The notes under the pieces were generated by a model that saw only the letters and a list, made by a program, of their open reading frames with translations, was not told where the DNA came from and made no database searches. A stretch of 64,000 nt of DNA from Limiplasma sp958448555 (GTDB lineage: Bacteria > Bacillota > Clostridia > Christensenellales > Aristaeellaceae). Positions 33,084 to 41,714 of the stretch are shown here, in pieces (within the stretch, counting starts at the first letter, position 1; each line of letters starts with the position of its first letter). The DNA is taken from positions 19,414 to 83,413 of the forward strand of contig CAUDEL010000007.1 in assembly GCA_958448555.1 (NCBI GenBank). The letters run 5' to 3'. A program made the translations under genes and the position numbers.

Positions 33084-33802
33084 TCGCTGTGCCACCTCGC
33101 CTCCAGCGTGCCGCCGTCGCTGCTGCCAAGCGTGTGCACGCCTGGCGTAAATCCGGGCCGCCATACCGTGCCCGTCACGCTCACCCGCTCCTCCGCATGC
33201 ACGCCGTCCACCGTCAGCGCCGCCCGGCCCGTGTCGATCTCCACCGCCTGCCCGGCGTTCAGCTGTCCGCGCACCGTGAAAAACGCCTTGCCGTCCAGCG
33301 TCAGCACAAGGCCGCTGCGCCCCGACGCCAGCACCTGCCGGATCACTGGGCGGCACGGCATGCTCCCCCGCACCAGCATGCTCACGCTGCCGCTGCCGCT
33401 CGCCCGGCTCTCCGCCACATCATGCGCGACGGGACGCGGCAGAATGAAGGTGACGACCACTTTCCCGAACCCCCGCGCAAATTCCGGCTCGGAAATGCTT
33501 CCGGCGACCGCGTCATACGCTACGCCCGGCCAGTGCGTCGGCTCCAGGTCTGCTGTGGCGTTTCCGCTGCTCATGGCCCACTGCGCCAGCAGCGCGCGCA
33601 CGCGCCACGCTTCCTCCCGCTCCCGGCAGGCGATGTTCACGCGCACCACATAGCTGCCGCGTCCCATCGTCCTGCCAACGAACGTCTCGCCGTCCCATCC
33701 CTGCGCCGTCTCGATCGTCATCTCCGGCATGCCGGGCGGGATCTCCTTTTCCACGCTCACGGCCCTGTGCACGTCCCGGATATCCACGCCGTTAAACCGC
33801 AT
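33074..33802 (-). CDS. Distal tail protein (Dit)
   Basis: 242 residues. The N terminus MRFNGVDIRDVHRAVSVEKE, the conserved GRGSYVVRVNIACREREEAW strand region and the C-terminal beta domain match siphovirus Dit proteins, which form the hexameric hub between tail tube and tip. It sits between tape measure and tail-tip genes as expected. Confidence 0.8.
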   Translation of the reverse strand: MRFNGVDIRDVHRAVSVEKEIPPGMPEMTIETAQGWDGETFVGRTMGRGSYVVRVNIACREREEAWRVRALLAQWAMSSGNATADLEPTHWPGVAYDAVAGSISEPEFARGFGKVVVTFILPRPVAHDVAESRASGSGSVSMLVRGSMPCRPVIRQVLASGRSGLVLTLDGKAFFTVRGQLNAGQAVEIDTGRAALTVDGVHAEERVSVTGTVWRPGFTPGVHTLGSSDGGTLEARWHSEWA

Positions 33803-33803
33803 A

Positions 33804-35711
33804 TCATCCCACCTTCGTCAGCCGTCCTGCCGCCTTGCCAAGCGACGCGTTCACCGTCGGCGCGATCGTCTCGCCGACCTTCTTCCCGTCCAGATACACG
33901 TCCCCATTCCCGGACGGCCCATAGCGCCCGATGACAGGCGCGTTGTACCCCGCGCCGATGCTCGCCAGCGCCGCGTTGATTCCGTTGGCCATGTCCCACG
34001 CCTGCCGCACAGCGTATGACGATGATGCCGCGATACCGTTCCCAACGCCCATCGCGGCATTGCTCCCGCTGATCTTTGCGTTCTCGATGGCAGTGTTCAT
34101 CGACGTTTTCAGTCCTTCGTCAAATCCTGTACCGCTCTCCACTCCGATGGACCTCATTATCTCGTCAGCGGCGGCCCGGTCCTCTTCGCTCAGAGCCAGC
34201 GAATCAATCCAGCCCTTTAGCGCATCCGACCCGCCCATGAAATAGGCTTCCATCATCTCATCGTAGGTCGGAAGATTGTCACGCACCGCAGCGTCCATTC
34301 CCTCCGCATAGGCTGCACCGTCATTCCGCCCCGCTTCCTCTGCGGAAGCACCTCCAAATAGTCCTTTCCATATGTTCGAAAACGCATCGCCAACATCTGT
34401 CCGAAAAATCCCCCACTGATTCTCCTCATCGTTCAGCAGGCCGGTGTTTCCTGTTTTTTTTGCCCATTCTCTGGCCAGCTCATCTTCGCTCATACCAAGA
34501 CTGGATGCTGCTTCTTCGGCATTATCTGACAAAATCAACTTCAGCGTGGCTATTCCGCTGGTTAGTGCCTTCACATACTCCGTCGTCTTTTCTGTAATTT
34601 TGGTAGAAAGCGGCTCCAGCTCCTCCGCCAGATCCGCCCATGCCTGCTGCGCCTCAAGCTGGGCGCGCTGGGCCTCGATCAGTGCGCTGTTGCGCTCCTT
34701 GAATCCCTCCGTGGTTTCCAGAAGGCCATTGTTCGACAGGAAAGTAAGCGATCCCACCGCGCGCTCCTGCTCGCTCAGCCCCTCCATGGCGGCGTTGTAG
34801 CTTTCTACGCTCATGCCAAGCCGCTCCAGCAGCTCGCCGTAGGCGCCCGTCGCGCTGCCCGTTGCGATGCTCTCCTGCAGGCTCTCCGCCAGATTTTCAA
34901 TCTTCAGCGTGTCGCCCCACAGGATGCTCGCCCCCGTCAACAGGTCGATGGCGTTTTGCAGGTCCGGCCCCTTAAGCCCGGTACGCAGCAGGTTGGTCAT
35001 GGCCTCCGCCGCGCCGTCCATATCGCCGGTGAGGGCTGTGATCTGGAACACAAAATCCTGCACCTCCGCCCAGTCCATGCCGGCGGTCCGCGCGGATTCC
35101 TCAAGGCTGGCCATCTGCCGCCGGTAGTCCCGGCTGCTTTCCACGAACCCCGCGAGATCGTTCACCACATCCACGATGCCGCCCGCGATCTGGGTAGTCA
35201 CCGTAAAGGCCGCGCTCCCCTTGATGCTGCCGATGTCCTCCTGCATCTGGCGCATCATGTCGCTCAGGCTCTCGCGCGCCTCATCGGCCCCATCGCCGAT
35301 GCCATCCTCTATCTGTCGCCCCACGCGCGTGCTGTCCCGGCCCAGCTCCTCGGCCTCCCGGTCCGTCGCGTCAAGCTCCTGCTTCATTCGATTAAGCGCC
35401 GCCGTGGCGTTGGCCAGCTTAATGCGGTACCCGTCCGTCTGATTGGCTGCGTCGCCGTACTCCTTGGCGCTCTCTCGCACTGCACCGCTCAGCGCTTGGA
35501 CAATCTGCTCCTGCTGGGCAATCGCTTGGCGCAGGTTGTTGCTTTTCTGCGCCAGGAACTGCTGCTTGTCGCCCGTCACGCCAAACTCGGCGCCTATCTT
35601 TTTCAGCTCGGCGTTCATCACGCGCATGGCGCGGCTGGCGTCGTTCACGGCCTGCCTGAACGCTTTTTCTCCGTCCAGCGATATGCTGGTCTTGATCTCC
35701 CGTACCGCCAT
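33804..35711 (-). CDS. Tape measure protein
   Basis: 635 residues, largely helical, with coiled-coil start (AVREIKTSISLDGEKAFRQA, then VNDASRAMRVMNAELKKI) and hydrophobic central segments. It is the largest tail gene and lies between the frameshifting chaperone gene and Dit, the diagnostic position. The ATG at 35711 is chosen (GGAG six bases upstream); the chaperone frameshift product ends in TGATG at the same place. The length implies a rather short tail. Confidence 0.88.
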   Translation of the reverse strand: MAVREIKTSISLDGEKAFRQAVNDASRAMRVMNAELKKIGAEFGVTGDKQQFLAQKSNNLRQAIAQQEQIVQALSGAVRESAKEYGDAANQTDGYRIKLANATAALNRMKQELDATDREAEELGRDSTRVGRQIEDGIGDGADEARESLSDMMRQMQEDIGSIKGSAAFTVTTQIAGGIVDVVNDLAGFVESSRDYRRQMASLEESARTAGMDWAEVQDFVFQITALTGDMDGAAEAMTNLLRTGLKGPDLQNAIDLLTGASILWGDTLKIENLAESLQESIATGSATGAYGELLERLGMSVESYNAAMEGLSEQERAVGSLTFLSNNGLLETTEGFKERNSALIEAQRAQLEAQQAWADLAEELEPLSTKITEKTTEYVKALTSGIATLKLILSDNAEEAASSLGMSEDELAREWAKKTGNTGLLNDEENQWGIFRTDVGDAFSNIWKGLFGGASAEEAGRNDGAAYAEGMDAAVRDNLPTYDEMMEAYFMGGSDALKGWIDSLALSEEDRAAADEIMRSIGVESGTGFDEGLKTSMNTAIENAKISGSNAAMGVGNGIAASSSYAVRQAWDMANGINAALASIGAGYNAPVIGRYGPSGNGDVYLDGKKVGETIAPTVNASLGKAAGRLTKVG

Positions 35712-36246
35712 CAGTCGCTCCACTCCTCCGCCGCGCGGCGCGTTATTCCGTGCAGCTGGTCGTCATAATCCCGCCGCTGCACGTACAGGTCCATCACCAT
35801 GCCCGGGGCCGACGCCAGCGTGTCGGCCAGCGTCAGCCCCGCAATCAGTCCGCATCCGATGCACTCTCTTGTCCGGATGCTTTTTCTGTTTTTTTTTCGA
35901 TTTCTCGGGCCACCAGATCGACGTCCTCGTCGTCATCCTCCGCATGCTCGCGCCGCATGCCTTCCGTCAGCGCCAGCTTGGCCCGCGCTGTCAGCATGGC
36001 CGCCTCCTTCGGCAAAAGGGACGCGCGCAGCCACTCCACCGTCGCGTCCGGCGTGCCGCCCGCGTGCCGCTCGTGGGCATTGATCTCGATGGCCGCCAGC
36101 GTCAGCGCCGCCTCCATGGGCCGCTCGCCCTCATCCATCCGGCGGATCATCGCTTCCAGACTTCCGAAGGCTTCCTCTACCTCCAGCCACGCCTGTACAT
36201 CAAAGCGCAGTCCTGTCTTTCGCCCGGCGATCGTCATGCCTTTCAT
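35711..36246 (-). CDS. Tail assembly chaperone gpGT (-1 frameshift product)
   Basis: Near the end of the gpG frame an A9 run (minus strand, 35889-35897) provides the slippery A AAA AAA. Shifting by -1 leads into an open frame that I translated through CGLIAGLTLADTLASAPGM and VMDLYVQRRDYDDQLHG to a TGA at 35711-35713, overlapping the tape-measure ATG. The T segment has no start codon of its own. This is the lambda gpG/gpGT arrangement, giving a product of about 178 residues. Confidence 0.8.
35845..36246 (-). CDS. Tail assembly chaperone gpG
   Basis: 133 residues, helical, starting MKGMTIAGRKTGLRFDVQAW and ending in a charged tail (EIEKKTEKASGQESASDAD). It lies directly after the major tail protein, with which it overlaps by 4 bases, and before the tape measure. 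Tail chaperones coat the tape-measure protein during tail assembly. See the overlapping gpGT feature for the frameshift. Confidence 0.82.
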   Translation of the reverse strand: MKGMTIAGRKTGLRFDVQAWLEVEEAFGSLEAMIRRMDEGERPMEAALTLAAIEINAHERHAGGTPDATVEWLRASLLPKEAAMLTARAKLALTEGMRREHAEDDDEDVDLVAREIEKKTEKASGQESASDAD

Positions 36247-36824
36247 GCGCCGATGCCCGCCTTCTCGTCCACCCAGGCGTATGCCTCTTCTTCCGTATCA
36301 AATACGGCATGGTCGCGGTAGTACGCTTTCTTGTCCGCATTCGGGTAAGCGGCCAGAATCGTCCCGTCCGCCGTCGGCGTCTGCCAGGTGATGCTCTGTC
36401 CCTTGGTGCTCGCGTTGTCCGTGTTCACAGCCAGCTGTACCTTGTGCAGCCAGTAGGCCACATAGCTGGTCACACCGCGAAGCCTGCGCACGCGCACATA
36501 GCCGATGCCGCCGTAGGGCGCGGGGTCGCCAACCTCGCTGTATACCTCGCTGCCCGGTTCCCCGGTCTTGAGCAGCCCGAATGCCGTCACCTGCGCCGCC
36601 TCTTCCACGTCATCCAGATTCAGGCTGATGGTGCCGCCCGTGATGCTGTTGTCGCTTTCGGCCAGCCCATCGTCCGCATACAGCGGCTCGCTGTTTCGGT
36701 TGAATGTGATGTTCGCGCCGATCATCCGCCCCAGCACCACGCCGGTGTCGTACACGATCGGCGTGAACGGCGTCTCGGTCTTAACCGGCGCAAATACGCA
36801 GTATTTCAGTCCCACAAATGCCAT
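36243..36824 (-). CDS. Major tail protein
   Basis: 193 residues. The pattern KTETPFTPIVYDTGVVLGRM, ADDGLAESDNSITGGTISLN and YWLHKVQLAVNTDNASTKGQ is that of siphovirus (phi13-like) major tail proteins, which stack into the tail tube. Position between the gp10-like gene and the tail chaperone agrees. Confidence 0.87.
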   Translation of the reverse strand: MAFVGLKYCVFAPVKTETPFTPIVYDTGVVLGRMIGANITFNRNSEPLYADDGLAESDNSITGGTISLNLDDVEEAAQVTAFGLLKTGEPGSEVYSEVGDPAPYGGIGYVRVRRLRGVTSYVAYWLHKVQLAVNTDNASTKGQSITWQTPTADGTILAAYPNADKKAYYRDHAVFDTEEEAYAWVDEKAGIGA

Positions 36825-36831
36825 ATCGCTT

Positions 36832-37254
36832 TCACTCCTTCATATATTTGCCCATGACGGCCTCCATGGCGGATACGGCGGGTCCATCAGATTCATTTAC
36901 GATTTGGTCTACAAAATGATCGCCGATGATTTCGCCTTTTCCGTTCACGCCTTTGCGGCCATAATGCAAAATGAATGCCTTTTCAGCATTCCTGACGCCC
37001 TTGCGGTCTTTCCCCATGGGATATACTTCGCGCGCCACGACCTCTCCGCTTCCCGGAGGTTTTCTGGCTTTTACCGTCCGAAGCATTGTCCCCCAGTCAA
37101 CATGCCCGCGCTCTTTAATGACCCGCTTCCAGGTTTCAACAACGACGTCCGTTCCGGCTTCGATCATCTCTTCCGCCATCGGACCGGTCAGGGCGTCCAT
37201 GCGGCCAAGCTCGTCTATGATCCTGTCGACGCCGTTCATCTCAAACTTCGCCAC
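36832..37254 (-). CDS. HK97 gp10-like tail completion protein
   Basis: 140 residues starting with GTG at 37254 right after the previous stop. MAKFEMNGVDRIIDELGRMD and the HYGRKGVNGKGEIIGDHFVD region resemble the HK97-gp10 family, which acts at the head-tail junction. It is followed by the major tail protein. Confidence 0.78.
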   Translation of the reverse strand: MAKFEMNGVDRIIDELGRMDALTGPMAEEMIEAGTDVVVETWKRVIKERGHVDWGTMLRTVKARKPPGSGEVVAREVYPMGKDRKGVRNAEKAFILHYGRKGVNGKGEIIGDHFVDQIVNESDGPAVSAMEAVMGKYMKE

Positions 37255-37569
37255 CTACCACACCTCGCAGTCGAAGATGTGCCGGATCAGCACGCCGCCG
37301 TCCTCCAGCTCGCTGTCCACCGTGTGCTCGAAGGCGATTTCGTCGCTTTCCTCCAGCGCGGACGCGATCGCGGCGGCCACCGCGTCATTTTCCTCGCGGG
37401 TGTAGCGGTCCACCTGCACGCGCCATCCGCCCTCGTTCTCACCCCCGGCCCACGCCCCGATCCGCCCGTACTCGCGCCACACCGTATAGGCCCCGCGCCC
37501 GGTGTTGGCATACCGCCGCACCTGCGGGTCAATGGCGGCGATCATCTGTCCGAATCCGTCCAGCGTCAC
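37255..37569 (-). CDS. Probable tail terminator/neck protein
   Basis: 104 residues, GTG start at 37569 behind GGAGGTGGAGG. Beta-rich with a conserved-looking VQVDRYTREENDAVAAAIAS segment typical of small neck proteins of HK97-like phages. Assignment rests mainly on position between head-closure and gp10-like genes. Confidence 0.6.
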   Translation of the reverse strand: MTLDGFGQMIAAIDPQVRRYANTGRGAYTVWREYGRIGAWAGGENEGGWRVQVDRYTREENDAVAAAIASALEESDEIAFEHTVDSELEDGGVLIRHIFDCEVW

Positions 37570-37916
37570 GCCTCCACCTCCCTCAGCGTCAGGTCCGTGA
37601 TCTCCTCGCCGCTCTCGTCGTCCGTGCCGTGGTAGGCGCGTGTCACCTCAAGCCGCCTGTCGCCGTCCTCCGGCGCGTCCGCCTCGCGCAGAATCACAAA
37701 ATCGTGGTTCGTCACCGCGTCGTTTCGGTGGATTCGCACCCGCAGGCTGGTTTCCACGTCCTCCCGGCGCTCCGTCGGATAGGCGGGCGCGGTTTCAAAG
37801 GCCAGCTTGCCGTACCACCCCTGATGCTTTTTCACCGGCCTGTACGCCGGCATGTTTCCTCCGCCGCTCACGTCCACGCGCCCGAATACCGTCAGGATGC
37901 CGCTGTCAAGAATCAT
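37566..37916 (-). CDS. Probable head closure protein
   Basis: 116 residues from an ATG at 37916 (a GTG three codons upstream is possible). Beta-rich; the order adaptor - head closure - terminator - gp10 - major tail protein supports the call. Overlaps neighbours by 4 and 11 bases. Confidence 0.6.
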   Translation of the reverse strand: MILDSGILTVFGRVDVSGGGNMPAYRPVKKHQGWYGKLAFETAPAYPTERREDVETSLRVRIHRNDAVTNHDFVILREADAPEDGDRRLEVTRAYHGTDDESGEEITDLTLREVEA

Positions 37917-38196
37917 TCTGCGCACCGCCCCTGTTTAGCCACCGCTCGCGCCTGCGCAGGCGCAGCCAGTCCGGCACGCCCGCCGCCTTGTCGCGGTTTC
38001 CGTACTCCCACACGGTCCAATCCACAAGCAGCATCAGGTCGTCCGGGCTTTCCGCGTTCAGCGCGATGCCCGTGCGCTCCATCTCCTGCTGTACGCCCCG
38101 CAGGCGGCTTTCCAGGTATCCGTCCAGCGTCGTGTCGCCCGCCAGCCGGTTCAGCCTCGCCTTTACCAGCGGCAGCGCCAGCGCAATGATGTCCAT
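37906..38196 (-). CDS. Head-tail connector (gp6-like adaptor)
   Basis: 96 residues, helical, with LVKARLNRLAGDTTLDGYLE and DDLMLLVDWTVWEYGNRDK, the pattern of gp6/gp15-like adaptors that dock on the portal. GAGGAGG precedes the ATG. Confidence 0.7.
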   Translation of the reverse strand: MDIIALALPLVKARLNRLAGDTTLDGYLESRLRGVQQEMERTGIALNAESPDDLMLLVDWTVWEYGNRDKAAGVPDWLRLRRRERWLNRGGAQNDS

Positions 38197-38256
38197 GCGC
38201 CGCCTCCTCTCATCCGCCCCGCGCGGCGGTCATGTTCCGCCGCGCAGGGCCTTGTG

Positions 38257-38544
38257 TCAACCCGCCGCGCCCTTGTTTACGGTCACGGTGTACACGCGCT
38301 TCGTGGTGCCGTTTTCCACCGTCACCGTCAGCGTGTTTTCGCCCTCCGACCATGTGGCCGTGCCGCCATTCTGAACGGGTGTTTCGCCGTTCATGATCGT
38401 CACCTTCGCACCGCTCCTCACGGGCGTGGCCGTCACCTTGCTCGTGGCGTTCGTCGTGTCCGCCGTGTAGCTCAGCGTATCCGGGTCAAATGCCGGGTTT
38501 AGCGTCAGCGTCCCTACCACCAGCGATTGCAGGGACGCCGTCAA
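38257..38544 (-). CDS. Ig-like (cadherin-like beta-sandwich) domain, probable capsid extension
   Basis: About 95 codons encoding one beta-sandwich domain (LTLNPAFDPDTLSYTADTTN ... WSEGENTLTVTVENGTTKRV) of the cadherin-like PF12733 type. The only start at its head is a TTG overlapping the capsid stop, and no ribosome site is visible. Immediately upstream the capsid frame reads A AAC CCT TGA, a slippery heptamer just before the stop, and the Ig frame is the -1 frame. I infer it is made as a C-terminal extension of some capsid subunits. Confidence 0.7.
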   Translation of the reverse strand: MTASLQSLVVGTLTLNPAFDPDTLSYTADTTNATSKVTATPVRSGAKVTIMNGETPVQNGGTATWSEGENTLTVTVENGTTKRVYTVTVNKGAAG

Positions 38545-39953
38545 GGGTTTGCGCTGTCGGTAGCGAAGGTCACGGCGTTGCCCGTGGGCTTCGTGCCGCT
38601 GATGCCGATGGCCACGAAGCCCTCCGCGATCACCGGCATGCCGTCATAGCGCGCCGTGCCGCGGAATACCGTCTGGTCGTCCGTGAACCGCACATGCTCG
38701 CTCTGCGCGATGGTCATGCCCGCGCGCTCCACCATCAGATACAGGTCGCCGTAGCCTCCCGCGATCACGCCGTCCGGCATAAATTCCAGCGTTTCGACGG
38801 CGCCGCCAATCACCGGCATGGTCATCCCCTGCCCGGACACGATCGCGCCTGTCGCGTTGATGCTCATGGCCTCGGCCAGCAGCGTGTTCCAGGTCTTTTC
38901 ATTCATCACCCAGAACTTGCCGCCCATGCTGTATTTTCCCTTCGCAGCACCGGCCGCCATCACGATCGCCTTGAACAGCTCCAGCCCCGTCTTGCCGCTG
39001 ATGGCCGCCACGTTGCTCGTGCTCAGGTCCACCCATTCGCGCGCCGTGGTCTGGTAGTCATCCGGCTCCACGGTCTCCACAAGTCGCGGAATGATGCCGT
39101 GGGGCATCTTTTTGCCCGTACCGTACATGATGGCCTTGTCCACCGCCATGCCGATGGCGTATCCCAGCATCGTGATGATCTCCGCCGCCAGCGCCACGTT
39201 GTCCGCATCCTCCAGCGTCGAGTTGCACACCGGCGCGAACCCTGCGACCTTGAAGCCGTCCATTTCCACGCCCGTAAACGAGATGGCCAGCTCGTTGAGC
39301 TTGGCGCACTGCTCCGTCCATATGGCCTCCGGAATCACGCCAGACACCGTCTGGCGCGCCTTGCCCGGTACCTTGCGAAGGCCAACATGCTTGAGCAGTT
39401 TGCTCGCCTCTTCCACGCGCTCGCGCACGATGTCCAGCACCACCGTCGGGATCAGCAGCTCGCCGCCCGTCACCGCGCGCTTTTCCGCGCGAAGGGCGCG
39501 CACGCGGTCGCAGAACTCTTTCACGTCCTGCCGGGCGAAGAAGGCGTTGCGCGCCTCCATGGTCATTCCAAAAAAGCTCCGGGTGTCCATCCTTTTTTCA
39601 TCCTTTCTTTCCTGTTTCGCCGCGCCATCGCAGCGGCTGTTCAGCTCGTCCAGCTCGCTCTGCAGCTCGCTGATCTGCCTCTCGATCTCCTCGCGCTCGC
39701 TGCCCGCGGCCTTTTCTTCCTCGTCCAGCGCTGTGGCATCAGCCTCAAACTGGTCCAGCTCGCCCTCAAGCGCCGCCTTATCCTCGTCGCTCACGCCCTC
39801 GCTCACCTCGTCGATGGCGGCAGTCAGTTCCTCCTCGCGCTTCTGCATCGCCTCCCGCCTGGCGGCGATTTCCTCTCCGCGCCGGTTAACGCCCGCCAGC
39901 TTCTCGCGCAGCGCCTCCAGCTTTTTGCCAATGATCAGCTGTCTCAATGCCAT
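38541..39953 (-). CDS. HK97-fold major capsid protein with N-terminal scaffold
   Basis: 470 residues. The first about 120 residues are a charged coiled coil (delta/scaffold domain) that the prohead protease would remove. The HK97 fold follows, with AVTGGELLIPTVVLDIVRER, GVEMDGFKVAGFAPVCNSTL and FWVMNEKTWNTLLAEAMSIN. It overlaps the protease gene by 10 bases. The gene end has a slippery site leading into an Ig-like domain. Confidence 0.92.
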   Translation of the reverse strand: MALRQLIIGKKLEALREKLAGVNRRGEEIAARREAMQKREEELTAAIDEVSEGVSDEDKAALEGELDQFEADATALDEEEKAAGSEREEIERQISELQSELDELNSRCDGAAKQERKDEKRMDTRSFFGMTMEARNAFFARQDVKEFCDRVRALRAEKRAVTGGELLIPTVVLDIVRERVEEASKLLKHVGLRKVPGKARQTVSGVIPEAIWTEQCAKLNELAISFTGVEMDGFKVAGFAPVCNSTLEDADNVALAAEIITMLGYAIGMAVDKAIMYGTGKKMPHGIIPRLVETVEPDDYQTTAREWVDLSTSNVAAISGKTGLELFKAIVMAAGAAKGKYSMGGKFWVMNEKTWNTLLAEAMSINATGAIVSGQGMTMPVIGGAVETLEFMPDGVIAGGYGDLYLMVERAGMTIAQSEHVRFTDDQTVFRGTARYDGMPVIAEGFVAIGISGTKPTGNAVTFATDSANP

Positions 39954-40519
39954 TTCTTCATCCTCGCTTTCATCTTCTCACGCCACGCCTGTGCCCGGCG
40001 TGCCTGAATGTCCCGATACTCCTCCGCCCGCGCGGTGATCTCCGTGTCCTGATACGCCGGGAACGTGCAGCACGATACCTCGTACAGCCGCACCCGCTTG
40101 ATTGTCCAGTGCACATGCCCCGTCTCCGGGTCAACGTCGGTCTTCTCCTTCAGGATGTCGAACCCGAAGGAACACTGCGACACGTCCCCGCGCTTCACAC
40201 GGGCGTACAGGTTCATGGCGTCTGTGTCCTCGCCGTTGATCGATATACGCCCCCACAGGCCGTGCCCATCCACGCGCAGCTCCAGCGTCCCCGCCTTCGT
40301 CCTGCCAAGCACCAGGCTTTTGTCATGGTTAATCAGCGCGCGTACATCTCCGCCCAGCTCGCCGTCAAAGGCGTGTGGGTCGATGCTCTCGCTCGCCCCG
40401 TCGAACATCTCCCAGTTGCTGCCGAACACGGCGAAATAGCCCTCGATGTACCGCCCGTCCTCCCGTTCATCCGCCCGGAACGCCGCCGGCATGCCGCGCG
40501 TCTGTCTCTCACTCCGCAT
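39944..40519 (-). CDS. HK97-family prohead protease
   Basis: 191 residues. The family pattern includes IEGYFAVFGSNWEMFDGASE, ALINHDKSLVLGRTKAGTLE (catalytic histidine) and VSQCSFGFDI (catalytic serine). The ATG at 40519 is chosen because AGGAGG lies 8 bases upstream. It cleaves the scaffold part of the capsid protein during head maturation. Confidence 0.9.
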   Translation of the reverse strand: MRSERQTRGMPAAFRADEREDGRYIEGYFAVFGSNWEMFDGASESIDPHAFDGELGGDVRALINHDKSLVLGRTKAGTLELRVDGHGLWGRISINGEDTDAMNLYARVKRGDVSQCSFGFDILKEKTDVDPETGHVHWTIKRVRLYEVSCCTFPAYQDTEITARAEEYRDIQARRAQAWREKMKARMKKWH

Positions 40520-41714
40520 CCTCTCCACCTCCTCCCGTCAGCTTCGCCTGATCTCCCAGCCGGTTCGCCGGGATGTAGTTTTCCAGCGCCAACAGCTCGT
40601 CCATATCCTCGTCCGGCGGCAGGCCGATCCAGTCGCGCCACTCGTTGCGCCTAAGGGCCATGCGGTCCACCATCTCGCTGCCCGCCGTCACCAGCTCGCC
40701 GATGTCGTAGCTCAGCAGCGAACGATTGTTGAACCGCCAGTACATGTCCGGCGAAAACAGCAGCTTCCGCGTCAGCTCCTGCTCGATGCTTTTGGCCACT
40801 GAAAGCACCCGCGTGGTCACGAACCAGTTGAACTCCTCTTTTTTGAAATCGCCCACGCCCACCAGAAACGGCGGCACTCCCATGATCGATGCCACGGCCC
40901 GCTTGTCCAGCTCCAGCCCCGTTTTGATCGCCAGGTCGTTCAGCGTCAGCGGCTTCACCTGCTCCACGCTGAACGCCTCCGCCGGGATGAACCATGGCTG
41001 CCCATTGTCGCTGGAATCGATGTATTCCGCGCGCAGCTTCGCCCGCCCCGACGGGCTGGAAAACTCGTCCGAAAGCCCGTCCACCTTCACGATGATCGAC
41101 GGCGCCGGGCTTCTCATGATCGCATCTTTGGTGGCGTTCGTCTGCCGGATGCTCCGCACCACGTCCGCAAGGCTCACGCCGTACCCCATGCCCCGGTACG
41201 GCGCTTCCGGGTCCGGCCGCACCATGAAGTGCAGCGCCTCATCCGGCCGAAACGCCGCGCCGCCCACCATGATGCGGTAGCTCCCGCCGTCCGGCACAAT
41301 GCTCACCTGCGACGGCGGCACCGGCGTCAGGTCCTCCAGATATCCGCCGCTGAACCTCGGCACCGTCACCTGATTGCCGTGCATCATCAGCGTCCACACA
41401 ATCAGGCTCATCCACGCATGCCGCGTCATATCCCCGTGCGGCGATATGTCCAGCTTCCGCGACAGCTCGTTTCGCACCCGCACATCCCCGCGGTCGGTGT
41501 TGCGCATCAGGTGCAGCGTCATGCTGGCGATCAGGTCCGCGTACACGCCCACGCACATCTGCACCTCCGGGCAGGCGGTCAGCGGCTTGTACCCGTCCGC
41601 GCACAGGATCTCCCACGCATTCCCCGCATCCACCAGCCCGGCGCCGCTCCGTCTTTCGGGGGCGTCCCGGCTCCGCTGCGTCCTCCTGTAGGTTTCTTTC
41701 CGCTTCTTACTCAT
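40509..41714 (-). CDS. Phage portal protein (HK97 family)
   Basis: 401 residues with FKKEEFNWFVTTRVLSVAKS, IEQELTRKLLFSPDMYWRFN and RRNEWRDWIGLPPDEDMD, all diagnostic of HK97-type portals. The ATG at 41714 overlaps the terminase stop; earlier in-frame starts lie in the terminase gene. Forms the dodecameric DNA channel at the capsid vertex. Confidence 0.92.
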   Translation of the reverse strand: MSKKRKETYRRTQRSRDAPERRSGAGLVDAGNAWEILCADGYKPLTACPEVQMCVGVYADLIASMTLHLMRNTDRGDVRVRNELSRKLDISPHGDMTRHAWMSLIVWTLMMHGNQVTVPRFSGGYLEDLTPVPPSQVSIVPDGGSYRIMVGGAAFRPDEALHFMVRPDPEAPYRGMGYGVSLADVVRSIRQTNATKDAIMRSPAPSIIVKVDGLSDEFSSPSGRAKLRAEYIDSSDNGQPWFIPAEAFSVEQVKPLTLNDLAIKTGLELDKRAVASIMGVPPFLVGVGDFKKEEFNWFVTTRVLSVAKSIEQELTRKLLFSPDMYWRFNNRSLLSYDIGELVTAGSEMVDRMALRRNEWRDWIGLPPDEDMDELLALENYIPANRLGDQAKLTGGGGEDAE

